Shown here: piece by piece, positions 36,490 to 44,788 of the stretch | Layout of the letters: every line of letters starts with the position of its first letter | Position numbering within the stretch: the first letter of the stretch is position 1 | Source of the DNA: Thiothrix subterranea | GTDB lineage: Bacteria; Pseudomonadota; Gammaproteobacteria; Thiotrichales; Thiotrichaceae | Assembly (NCBI RefSeq): GCF_030930995.1 | Contig: NZ_CP133217.1 | Coordinates: forward strand, 2,408,001 to 2,472,000 | Direction: 5' to 3' | Length of the DNA stretch: 64,000 nucleotides | The notes under the pieces: model-generated | Told to the model about the DNA's origin: nothing | Seen by the model: the letters and a program-made list of their open reading frames with translations, nothing else | The model's database searches: none | Translations under genes and position numbers: made by a program

Positions 36490-37874
36490 ATGCTGGTCAG
36501 CAATTGTTCCAAGTGATTGACCAGATAAAAAGGAATGTTAAACAATTGGAAGGGGCGGGTTTGCTGGATGAGTTTGGCTTCCAGCTTATCCACCGATGGT
36601 TTGGCGGAACTGATGCGGATGGCGCGGTTGGCCTGCTTTTTGATGACGAATGTGTGCAGGGATTTGATCGTACCGGAGCTGCCTGCTTTGACTTCCACGG
36701 GAATAATTTCATTACCCACGGTAAACAGAAAGTCGATTTCGGCTTGCCCTTCTGCTTTGGGGGGCTGCCAGTAATACAGTTCGGGGTTGACGTAAGCGGG
36801 TTTGGCGTAGAGCAATTGTTGCCCAACGAATTGCTCAGCCAATAAACCACGATTCGTTAATTCTAGCGGAGCGTGCATGATGTTTTGGGCGGGAATGTTT
36901 TGTGCCGCCAGCAGTAGCCCAATGTCAAGAAACAAGAATTTGCTGATACGGATTTTGGTTTCTGCCCCCAAAGGGACAGCCTCTGCATGGCTGTGTAAAA
37001 CGCGGTAAAACAAAAGTGCTGCTTGAAAGTGTTCAATTGCCGTATTCAATTGGCGGTTGTCACCACTGGATTGTTGGGCGATTTCTTGCGCTTGTTTGTG
37101 GGAAAATTGTTGCCCTATTTGCCCTAAAATCCCATTGAACAGTGCATTGAGGGTCAGAGCGGATTGGGAACCGCGATATTTGGCGAAATCATCCCGATAA
37201 GTTTGCAGCAACGCCGTTTGGTATTTGAGGATGTCGGCATGGTTAAAGTGCGTGTCTAGCCCAAGTTGAATGCAGTGAGGCATTCCGCCTGTCAGGGTGT
37301 AGCGGCGTACCAAACCCAACAGTTTTTCGTGCAAACTGTCGGGAATCAGGTGCATATTACGTGCATTGAGCATATCGAGGGCGCGAGATTCTTTTTCCGC
37401 TCCGATGGCTTGCAGGAATTCGTCAAAGCGCAATGCACCCATGTAATACGGCTCAATGCGCCCGACGGGGCTAGGCAATTGGTAGTTGTTTAATACCTGA
37501 TCGAGCAATGAACCCGTGAGTATGACCGCCAGTTGTGGCATGTCTTCCCAGAAGTAGCGCAGGCAGGAATAAGCTGCTGGTGTGGCTTGAGCCTCGTCCA
37601 AAAACAGGATGAGCGGTTTGTCAGGGGTGATGGCTTCTCCCGTTATTAGCGAAAAGTTGAACAGTAAATCGTCCAGTTGGTAACGCCGAAACAGTGGATC
37701 AAGTTCAGGGTGGCGTTCGAGGTTGATTTCGATAACGGGAACGCCTAGTTGTTTACCCGCCATGCGCACTGCGGTAGTTTTGCCCACTTGACGTGCGCCA
37801 CGGATAACCAGCGGCTTGCGTTGGGGTTGTTGATACCAGTGAATAATGTCAGTGACAGCTTGGCGGTTGAACAC
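36486..37874 (-). CDS. AAA ATPase with DUF4143 domain
   Basis: This 462-residue protein has an AAA_14 N-domain with Walker A IRGARQVGKTT and Walker B LILFLDEAQATP, then a C-terminal DUF4143 domain with a nuclease-like EIDFLFTVGNEIIPVEVKAG. Such proteins are common in variable genome regions; their role is not known. The GTG start at 37874 has AAGGAG nine bases before it, inside the end of the upstream remnant. It overlaps pepP by 4 bases at its 3' end. Probably a later insertion next to pepP. Confidence 0.85.
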   Translation of the reverse strand: MFNRQAVTDIIHWYQQPQRKPLVIRGARQVGKTTAVRMAGKQLGVPVIEINLERHPELDPLFRRYQLDDLLFNFSLITGEAITPDKPLILFLDEAQATPAAYSCLRYFWEDMPQLAVILTGSLLDQVLNNYQLPSPVGRIEPYYMGALRFDEFLQAIGAEKESRALDMLNARNMHLIPDSLHEKLLGLVRRYTLTGGMPHCIQLGLDTHFNHADILKYQTALLQTYRDDFAKYRGSQSALTLNALFNGILGQIGQQFSHKQAQEIAQQSSGDNRQLNTAIEHFQAALLFYRVLHSHAEAVPLGAETKIRISKFLFLDIGLLLAAQNIPAQNIMHAPLELTNRGLLAEQFVGQQLLYAKPAYVNPELYYWQPPKAEGQAEIDFLFTVGNEIIPVEVKAGSSGTIKSLHTFVIKKQANRAIRISSAKPSVDKLEAKLIQQTRPFQLFNIPFYLVNHLEQLLTSI

Positions 37875-37876
37875 GG

Positions 37877-38160
37877 TTATTCACTCCTTTGCAATAATTG
37901 CCGTTCAAAATTTTCACGCGCTTTACGCCAGACGGTTTCTGCATGAACCCGCAATTCAGCCGCTTCTGCTTGTTGTTCGAGTGTTGCGGTAACAATTTGT
38001 TGTTGTGTTTGTTGATCGGTGAGTGGAATTAGCAGGTTAGTCACGTCTTCGTTAGCTAAACGTGGATGGGTGTTGCCTGTCCAGACGTGATTAGCTGCAA
38101 GTGACTATCCTTGAATGCTTGTTCCAAAAGGGCATTGTTAGGGGGCTGTGTTTTTTGCAT
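37877..38160 (-). pseudogene. Frameshifted HsdS-like specificity subunit remnant
   Basis: On the minus strand an ATG at 38160 with AAGGAAC upstream reads MQKTQPPNNALLEQAFKDSH and then stops. In another frame the sequence continues WTGNTHPRLANEDVTNLLIP, then LTDQQTQQQIVTAT and a coiled tail, ending at a TAA just before the ATPase start. RLANEDV-LLIPL-QQ-QIV is the typical C-terminal pattern of type I restriction specificity subunits. Only about 65 such residues remain, so this is a truncated, frameshifted remnant. Its tail supplies the ribosome-binding site of the ATPase gene. Confidence 0.65.
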
Positions 38161-38191
38161 GACCAGTGTTCCTTGGAGTATGACGCATCAA

Positions 38192-38236
38192 TTGCATTAA
38201 AGTGTACTATATTGAGGTGATCTTTGCATTAAAGTG
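38192..38236. repeat. Two direct repeats 32 bp apart upstream of HsdS remnant
   Basis: TTGCATTAAAGTG occurs at 38192-38204 and again at 38224-38236, a spacing of 32 bases or about three helix turns on the same DNA face. Similar bases continue beyond each copy. They lie just upstream of the minus-strand remnant start and could be operators of a regulator. Confidence 0.5.
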
Positions 38237-38466
38237 GATCATATTTTTATAAAAGCTTCACCACTGCACTGGTGCAACAGTACAACACAACTGATATGCA
38301 AAGCGATGGCGCGGTCAGTGGTGTTTGCAGAAGTCGAATTCTATGAGGCGTATAGTACCCAGACGTGTTCGTGTTGGTGTCTGTACTCATGAAAAACAGC
38401 CTATTATCAGAAAGTATACTTCTGAGTAGTAGGCTGTTTTAGCGTAATAGCCAATCTAAAAGCGGA
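38237..38466. other. Intergenic region with small hairpins, no gene seen
   Basis: With the repeats this forms about 306 bases without a coding frame I can support. It contains GCACTGGTGC, an imperfect hairpin at 38354-38387 and the bidirectional terminator at 38393-38440. It could be debris of an insertion event, but I see no transposase fragment. Confidence 0.4.
38393..38440. terminator. Bidirectional terminator after the HExxH peptidase
   Basis: Stem AAAACAGCCTA and TAGGCTGTTTT, 11 base pairs, with a further imperfect stem AGAAAGTATACTTCT inside. T runs occur on both strands. It follows the peptidase stop on the minus strand. Confidence 0.75.
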
Positions 38467-40326
38467 TTAATCCACATCAAACGGGAAGTGTGCGTGTTTG
38501 CCCGCCACTCCTAGCAAATGATCACCCAAGTTGCAGCGGTTGCGGATGAGGACATTCGCGCCGCTAGACTGGCGTGTTACCTTAAATGGCAGTGCCACTT
38601 GCCCGCTGGGTAAGGTTCCATCAGGGCGTACCAGACCGTCACGGAATGCCCGCAGGGATTGGCGATGGGTTTTGATGAAACGTTGTTTCGCCATTTTAAT
38701 CGCCCGGATACCAACGGGTTCTGCGGGCGGCACTTCGCCTTCGCTGGGTTCTTCAGGGTAAATCCACAAATCCGGGTCGGTGGTGAGTTGGATGTCATTC
38801 CAGTTTTCGTCCATAACCAAAGTGCCTCCCTTGTAAATTGACACCATGCCCATAGCAATTTCGCCATTCGGGGTGATGTAGCAGGATTCGTACTGCATTT
38901 CATAGGTGTAATACAGGTAACGTTCGGTCACGGTTTTGCTGCCAGTGCCGCGTTGTTCCTTCGCCGCGTCGATGGTACGGGTGACGGTGCTAATGCGGGG
39001 GCTGAGAATGCGTGCGCCTTCACTCATGGGGATGCGCAGCGCATCGGCGTTTTCATACACGGCTTTCATTAGCGCAGTATTGCCGGTATGGAAAGCTTCC
39101 TCGAAGCGCGTACCAATGCCGGGGGCGTTGATGTCGATTTCTTCCTGCCACATCATGCGGCGTTGGAATACTTCTTTAGCCAGTTCACGCGGGTGTGGGT
39201 CATCCGGGAACAGGCGAGCATCGGCGTTGTACAGCACCCGTGCCAAGGTCAGCAGCGTCACGCCAGTCGGGGGAATGTCTTGCAGCGCCCGTAACATCAT
39301 GCCTTTGACGCGGGTGCTGGCAGACACGATGGCCTCGAAAAAGGCGTCGAAATCACTGCGATTAGCGGATTCGGTGTAATAATCCTCGAATGCCGGGTCT
39401 TGTTGCTGAATTGTCATCTGGCGCATTGAATGCATTTGCGCTTGGGGTTTGTGCGTGGCGGGTGCATTTTCCAAGGTGGCTTTTACCGTGGGGGTCAGCG
39501 CTTCTGCTACCAAAGTGGCGAGGATTTCATAAATGGCAGCCGTCCACACCGTGGAGCGATCATGAATTTCAAACGGTGCCATGTCGTAGCTGGGGCCATT
39601 TAGGGCTGAACGCAGGAAGGGAAAACTGATTCCCCACAAGCCGATGCCGAATTCTTCTGCCAAGCCGCTGGCAAGGCTGGGGTTCATCATGTCGCCGCCG
39701 GATTCGCGGAATAATTGTTCTACCACCGGTTTGTGACTAAGCGCGGTAAACATCGCCATTAAATCGCCGACCGATTCGTGCAGTGCGCCGGTATCGACTT
39801 CTTCCGAATACACATACAGCGGGCGGAAGGAGTCGAGGATCGCGTGACCCAATTCATGGGACACGATGTCGTGGGATAAGCACGTCCACACCGGGGCGCG
39901 GCGGAATGGGGAGGTGAACGACCCAAAATTGAGTGACGGTGACATCGGGTCGTAAAACGCATTCGCATCGCCGAAGGCATGGGGACGCAACACCAAGGGA
40001 GCGCCGTGTTTCCACTTCATTTCGCGCCCAATGGCGGCTTCTACTAAGTCCAGCGAGTAAGCGGCGACGGCGAAGGTGTTGACTTGGTGGAACTGTGGGT
40101 TGTCAATGAAATTGCCTTTTCTATTAAGTGCGGCAAAGGAGAGATCGGCATTTGCCCAATCTAACCCTTGGTAAAGTGGCATGTCATACAGGTCGTTATC
40201 GCGGATGGTAAATTTGCTTGACCCCATGCCCGCGAGAAAATCGCTGTCGATGGGGAATTCGTAGTCTTGGTACAAATCAGGTAAGGATGGGTCTTGCAAT
40301 AACATGCCCATGGGTTTAGTGGTCAT
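38467..40326 (-). CDS. Gluzincin-type metallopeptidase (HExxH), cytosolic
   Basis: This 619-residue protein has HDIVSHELGHAILD (HExxH at 157-161) and ALHESVGDLMAMF with the third zinc ligand likely E184 and D188, the spacing seen in thermolysin-like (M4-type) peptidases. The rest of the protein has no domain I recognise and is unlike secreted M4 proteases, with no signal peptide or propeptide. The start MTTKPMG is set by AGAGGAAA. It may process its targets inside the cell or be exported by an unknown route. It sits in the block inserted between pepP and ubiH. Confidence 0.75.
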   Translation of the reverse strand: MTTKPMGMLLQDPSLPDLYQDYEFPIDSDFLAGMGSSKFTIRDNDLYDMPLYQGLDWANADLSFAALNRKGNFIDNPQFHQVNTFAVAAYSLDLVEAAIGREMKWKHGAPLVLRPHAFGDANAFYDPMSPSLNFGSFTSPFRRAPVWTCLSHDIVSHELGHAILDSFRPLYVYSEEVDTGALHESVGDLMAMFTALSHKPVVEQLFRESGGDMMNPSLASGLAEEFGIGLWGISFPFLRSALNGPSYDMAPFEIHDRSTVWTAAIYEILATLVAEALTPTVKATLENAPATHKPQAQMHSMRQMTIQQQDPAFEDYYTESANRSDFDAFFEAIVSASTRVKGMMLRALQDIPPTGVTLLTLARVLYNADARLFPDDPHPRELAKEVFQRRMMWQEEIDINAPGIGTRFEEAFHTGNTALMKAVYENADALRIPMSEGARILSPRISTVTRTIDAAKEQRGTGSKTVTERYLYYTYEMQYESCYITPNGEIAMGMVSIYKGGTLVMDENWNDIQLTTDPDLWIYPEEPSEGEVPPAEPVGIRAIKMAKQRFIKTHRQSLRAFRDGLVRPDGTLPSGQVALPFKVTRQSSGANVLIRNRCNLGDHLLGVAGKHAHFPFDVD

Positions 40327-40575
40327 GGTGTATTTCCTCTCGCTCTTTAGGTTGATTACGTGATTGCGGTATGAACTGGAGCTTACGTATCCACACATAA
40401 GCCAGTAATCACTTGAACAAGGTATTTTTCCGCAGCCCCTCTGCCGGGATATGAGAGCTTATCGTGTTGCCTCTTTGCTTAGAGTATAGGCGGTTTTGGG
40501 TAAGTTGGGGGTTGCTTGACAGCGTGTCTGCTTTGTTCAAGGATGGCAGTACGATTTCAGCCAGTGAGCAGCACC

Positions 40576-41790
40576 ATGTTTGATATTTTGATCGTCGGCG
40601 GCGGGATGGTAGGGGCAAGTTTAGCCGTGGCACTTCAGCCCTTAAAGTTAACAATCGGTTTGATCGAAGCCTTTCCTTTTGGGGCGGCAGAACAGCCCAG
40701 TTACGACGATCGTTCGATTGCGCTGGCGTATGGTTCGAGCCGCTTGTATCAGGGAATGGGCTTGTGGAATAAGTTGCATTCGGGGGTGGAAGCTATTCAG
40801 CACATCCATATTTCGGATCGCGGGCATTTTGGCGCAACCCGTTTGTCAGCGGCGCAGGAGCAGGTGCCTGCCTTGGGTTATGTGGTGGAAAGCCGGGTAT
40901 TGGGGCGCTTGCTGTACGATGAATTGGCGACGAGTGAAATCGCGCAATACGTTCCCGCCAGTGTGTTTGCGGTGGAACAGGATGCAGATGGCGTGACGGT
41001 GCGTATCGAGCGCGATGGCGTGGTGGATGCGTTGCGAACCCGTTTGCTGGTGGTGTCGGATGGGGTGAATTCTAATGTGCGCGAGATGCTGGGCATTGCG
41101 GTGACGCGACGTGAATACCAGCAGACGGCGGTCATTGCGAATGTCACCACGGCAGAACCGCATCGCCACACCGCTTACGAACGCTTTACCCCGCATGGCC
41201 CGCTGGCATTGTTGCCCTTGACGCAAGGACGCTATTCGCTGGTGTGGACACACGATGATGCGGATGTGGCGGCTACGATGGCATTGGATGACGCAGCATT
41301 CTTGCGCAAACTCCATGCGGAATTTGGCTATCGGCAGGGCGAATTTGTCAGGGTAGGGCAGCGCTCTGCTTACCCGTTGGTGTTGCAGAAATCGGTGTAT
41401 GAAGTGGCGGGGCGAGCGGTGTTGATTGGCAATGCTTCTCATGCCTTGCATCCGGTGGCGGGGCAGGGGTTGAATCTTGGGTTGCGCGATGTGGCAACCT
41501 TGGCAGATTTGTTGGCAGAGGCAGCGCGAACCGGTGCAGACCCCGGCAATGCGGCGTTGCTGAGTGCGTATGAGCAGCGGCGGCAGCCGGATTATGCGGC
41601 GGTCGTGCGCTATACCGATACGCTGGTGTGGGTGTTTTCTAACGATTTTGCGCCGTTGGGTCATGCGCGTGCGGGGGGCTTGTTGGCGGTGGATCGGATA
41701 CCGGCGTTGCGGCAGTGGATTACGCGCCAAAGCATGGGCTTGAATCATCAGCAAGCGCGGTTGTCGCGGGGTTTAGGGTTGCGGGTATGA
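40576..41790 (+). CDS. ubiH: UbiH/UbiF family FAD monooxygenase
   Basis: This 404-residue flavoprotein begins with FDILIVGGGMVGASLAVAL (FAD-binding GxGxxG) and has LVVSDGVNSNVR (the DG motif) and VLIGNASHALHPVAGQGLNLGLRDV. It hydroxylates the aromatic ring in ubiquinone synthesis. Its place near ygfB-pepP matches E. coli, where ubiH is next, supporting the assignment. The start at 40576 is taken from the family; no strong Shine-Dalgarno is present. The next gene overlaps it. Confidence 0.9.
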   Translation: MFDILIVGGGMVGASLAVALQPLKLTIGLIEAFPFGAAEQPSYDDRSIALAYGSSRLYQGMGLWNKLHSGVEAIQHIHISDRGHFGATRLSAAQEQVPALGYVVESRVLGRLLYDELATSEIAQYVPASVFAVEQDADGVTVRIERDGVVDALRTRLLVVSDGVNSNVREMLGIAVTRREYQQTAVIANVTTAEPHRHTAYERFTPHGPLALLPLTQGRYSLVWTHDDADVAATMALDDAAFLRKLHAEFGYRQGEFVRVGQRSAYPLVLQKSVYEVAGRAVLIGNASHALHPVAGQGLNLGLRDVATLADLLAEAARTGADPGNAALLSAYEQRRQPDYAAVVRYTDTLVWVFSNDFAPLGHARAGGLLAVDRIPALRQWITRQSMGLNHQQARLSRGLGLRV

Positions 41791-42392
41791 TGGATGCGGT
41801 AGTGGATGGCTTGGTTGAACGCGGCTGGGTGGTCTTGCCAGATTTGCTGTCAGTGGCGCAGTGCCGTGAATTGCGTGAGCAAGCGCAGGCTAATCGGGCG
41901 GCGGGTGCGTTTCACGCGGCGGGGATTGGGCGCGGGCAAGGCTTGAAGGTGAATGAAGCGATTCGCGGGGATGAGGTGTTGTGGTTGGAGCAGGCTGAGA
42001 CGGGCGCATTGGCGGATTATCAAGGTTTTATTGAAAGCTTGCGGGTGAATTTGAATCAGGCGTTGTATTTGGGTTTGGCGGAGTTTGAGGTGCATTTGGC
42101 GGTGTATCCACCGGGGGCGTGTTATCAGCAACATCTGGATAATTTTCGAGGTACGTCAGCACGGATTATTAGCGCAGTGCTGTATTTGAACGAGGCATGG
42201 GCGGAAACGGATGGCGGGCAATTGCGCTTGTATACCCGTGGTGACGTGACGGGGGAATACGTGGATATATTTCCCCATGCTGGGCAGTTGGCGTTATTCC
42301 GCAGTGAAGTGTTTTGGCACGAAGTGCTCCCGGCGACGCGGGAGCGCTTTAGCTTGACCGGGTGGCTGCGCCGCCGTGGGGATGCGGTTTAA
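41787..42392 (+). CDS. 2OG-Fe(II) oxygenase family protein
   Basis: This 201-residue protein shows the iron ligands of 2-oxoglutarate dioxygenases: H116 and D118 in QQHLDNF, H178 in VFWHEVLPA, and the 2-oxoglutarate-binding arginine in RERFSLTGW. The overall pattern resembles SM-20/PHD-like hydroxylases, e.g. YLNEAWAETDGGQLRLY. The substrate is unknown. Start ATG overlaps the ubiH stop, so the two are translationally coupled. Another ATG follows directly. Confidence 0.87.
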   Translation: MMDAVVDGLVERGWVVLPDLLSVAQCRELREQAQANRAAGAFHAAGIGRGQGLKVNEAIRGDEVLWLEQAETGALADYQGFIESLRVNLNQALYLGLAEFEVHLAVYPPGACYQQHLDNFRGTSARIISAVLYLNEAWAETDGGQLRLYTRGDVTGEYVDIFPHAGQLALFRSEVFWHEVLPATRERFSLTGWLRRRGDAV

Positions 42393-43000
42393 TTGTCGCC
42401 GAACTCATCCCATTTGAAGCGTGGCTCTGGTTTTTTGACGACGTGTCTGACTTGAATGAGTTGTGGTTGCACGACGCGGGCTTTGGGGCGGTTGCCGTTA
42501 CTGGCTAATTTGCCGTAGGCGTTGAGTACCCGTCGGGTGTATACGGCAGTTTCAGCGATGGGGACGTTCGCGCCGTAGCGGTCAACCCGGCCTTCACCCG
42601 CGTTATAAGCGGCAATCGCGTGCGGGATGCTGCCGTTGTAACGGTTTAATAACCAACGCAAATAGCGCGTGCCACCGTCAATGTTTTCTGCCGGGTTAAA
42701 GCGGTCGTTCACCCCAAAGCGTTTCGCGGTAGCGGGGATCAGTTGCATTAAACCGCCTGCGCCTTTGTGCGATTGTGCATCATTGCGGAAGCAACTTTCG
42801 GCGGTGATAACGGCTTTGATCAGGGCGGGGTTAACACGGTATTTGATGGCTGCTTGGTTAATAACGTGTTGATAAGGTTGTGCTTGTTGGTGAATCATAT
42901 TCACATGTTGTTTATCACACGACCCGGCAAGACTGCTGGTTGACACACCCAGCAACGCAACGCACACAGCGAGCTGCGCGATGAACTGTTTTGTTTTCAT
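42389..43000 (-). CDS. Lytic transglycosylase, SLT domain
   Basis: This 203-residue exported protein has a signal peptide ending in SSLAGSC and an SLT domain: LIKAVITAESCFRNDAQSHKGAGGLMQLIPATAKRFGV, with catalytic Glu in TAES, then AIAAYNAGEGRVDRYG. It cuts peptidoglycan glycan chains with formation of anhydro-muramate. The tail is basic and Pro-rich. ATG at 43000 is preferred to GTG at 43015. Its end overlaps the 2OG oxygenase gene by 4 bases, convergent. Confidence 0.92.
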   Translation of the reverse strand: MKTKQFIAQLAVCVALLGVSTSSLAGSCDKQHVNMIHQQAQPYQHVINQAAIKYRVNPALIKAVITAESCFRNDAQSHKGAGGLMQLIPATAKRFGVNDRFNPAENIDGGTRYLRWLLNRYNGSIPHAIAAYNAGEGRVDRYGANVPIAETAVYTRRVLNAYGKLASNGNRPKARVVQPQLIQVRHVVKKPEPRFKWDEFGDN

Positions 43001-43183
43001 AAGCAAATTGTACACACTACTTTAGTAAAGACACGTTGGGGATTCTATCCTAGAACGTTGGTGGGGGACAGGGTTTGTGCGCGTTGTGAGCATCTTCGGG
43101 TGTGGGTGCGCTGCGGTGTTCCGTGTTAGGCTAAGATTGCTTGATAGTCGTTTCTTGAATTCATGCGTAATGGAGAGGTACTT

Positions 43184-44788
43184 GTGAAGTTTTTTGATAA
43201 AGTCCGGTTTAAGATGTGGATGCAAGAAAAAGATAATAAATCCGCAAATACAGCCAGTAATTACGCCTATGCGATTGATAAGATCTCTGCTCATTACTCG
43301 AAAGAAACCGGTCAGCTTATAAATTTTTACAAGACAGAAGATTTTGAATTTATTAAGGGCGTTGCCAGAGATTATTCTGTTGATGGGAAGTTCTCAAGTT
43401 TTGGCTATGAAAATCATGGAGCCAGTCGGAATGCCATTGCGACATTTGCTGAGTTTGCAATGGCTATTAGTAGTGGTCAGTATGAAGCCGAAAAGGAGAA
43501 TGTCTTTCCATTGCCGAGAGTTACGAATAAGCTGACCAATGAAAATAAATTTCCGCTTAATACGATTTTGTATGGTTCTCCCGGCACTGGAAAAACATAC
43601 GAAACCATTAGGAAAGCAATTGAGATTATTGATGCACCATTTTTAGATTTTAATCCTAAAAGAGATGAGTTGAAAAATCACTTTGATCATTTTCTTGCGG
43701 ACGGTAAAATTGCTTTCACAACTTTTCATCAAAGTTTTAGCTATGAAGATTTTATTGAAGGAATTCGTGCTAATGCTGTAAATGGATTGATTGAATATAA
43801 AGTTGAAGATGGTGTTTTCAAGAAGATTGCAACGGATGCAAGTCTGCAAACAAAATCAAACTTTGATGAGGTTTATGATGCGTTATGTAATGAAATAGGA
43901 GAAAGTGGTCTTGTTTTGAAAACGTTAACTCATAGCAGACCATTTGATGTTAAGATTTCTAATATGGGGAATTTGTCAGTAATCCCGCAGACCGGCAATG
44001 GTAATGCCATGTCGATTACTAAAGAAAACCTACGAAAGTTTTTATTTGAAGATAAGGGAATTGAATGGATTATTTATGCAAAGAGTATAAAAAATTATAT
44101 TGAAAGTAAGTATAGTTTTAGGAAAAGTGAAGAAAAATCAAATTATGTCCTCATCATCGACGAAATCAACCGTGGTAATATAGCCAATATTTTTGGTGAG
44201 TTAATAACTCTCATTGAGCCTTCCAAACGTGCAGGCGCACCCGAAGCCTTGTCCGTCACCTTGCCGTATTCCAAAGAGCAATTTTCCGTACCCGATAACC
44301 TTTACATCATCGGCACGATGAATACTGCTGACCGTTCGTTAGCCTTGATGGATACCGCTCTGCGCCGCCGTTTCCATTTCATCGAAATGATGCCTCAGCC
44401 TGAATTATTGGCGGGTATCGACGTTGAAGGTGTGAATATCGAGCGCTTATTAACACGGATGAATGCCAGAATTACGGCTTTGTATGATCGTGAACATACG
44501 CTAGGCCACGCCTTCTTCATGCCATTGCGCGATGAGCCAACGCTAATGAAACTGCGAGAAGTGTTTGAACGCCAGATTCTCCCACTGTTACAGGAATACT
44601 TTTTTGAAGATTGGAATAAAATCCGTTTGGTTGTCGGCAAGGATTTAGTGATCGAAGAAGCAGTGGACACTGATTTGTTCGATGATCTTGTTGATGGCAT
44701 GGTAAATCCGAAAACTTACCGCCTAAATCTTACTGCATTAGACAGGGCTGAAACGTATATACGTATTTACGCAAAAGGCAATGCATGA
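43184..44788 (+). CDS. mcrB: McrB-like AAA+ restriction motor
   Basis: This roughly 534-residue protein has an N-terminal region with no recognised domain, then a McrB AAA+ domain: Walker A GSPGTGKT at 131-138, TFHQSFSYEDFIEG, Walker B VLIIDEINRGN, and the family signature GTMNTADRSLALMDTALRRRF. McrB is a GTP-driven motor that with McrC cuts modified DNA. The GTG at 43184 fits the AGAGG upstream; an ATG at 43163 is in frame. Bases before about 44200 are clearly AT-richer than the rest, suggesting a replaced N-terminal recognition part. It overlaps mcrC by 4 bases. Confidence 0.9.
   Translation: MKFFDKVRFKMWMQEKDNKSANTASNYAYAIDKISAHYSKETGQLINFYKTEDFEFIKGVARDYSVDGKFSSFGYENHGASRNAIATFAEFAMAISSGQYEAEKENVFPLPRVTNKLTNENKFPLNTILYGSPGTGKTYETIRKAIEIIDAPFLDFNPKRDELKNHFDHFLADGKIAFTTFHQSFSYEDFIEGIRANAVNGLIEYKVEDGVFKKIATDASLQTKSNFDEVYDALCNEIGESGLVLKTLTHSRPFDVKISNMGNLSVIPQTGNGNAMSITKENLRKFLFEDKGIEWIIYAKSIKNYIESKYSFRKSEEKSNYVLIIDEINRGNIANIFGELITLIEPSKRAGAPEALSVTLPYSKEQFSVPDNLYIIGTMNTADRSLALMDTALRRRFHFIEMMPQPELLAGIDVEGVNIERLLTRMNARITALYDREHTLGHAFFMPLRDEPTLMKLREVFERQILPLLQEYFFEDWNKIRLVVGKDLVIEEAVDTDLFDDLVDGMVNPKTYRLNLTALDRAETYIRIYAKGNA

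Noticed and set aside
36486-37874. DUF4143 ATPase as an active transposition helper
   Set aside because: No transposase, terminal repeats or integrase accompany it.
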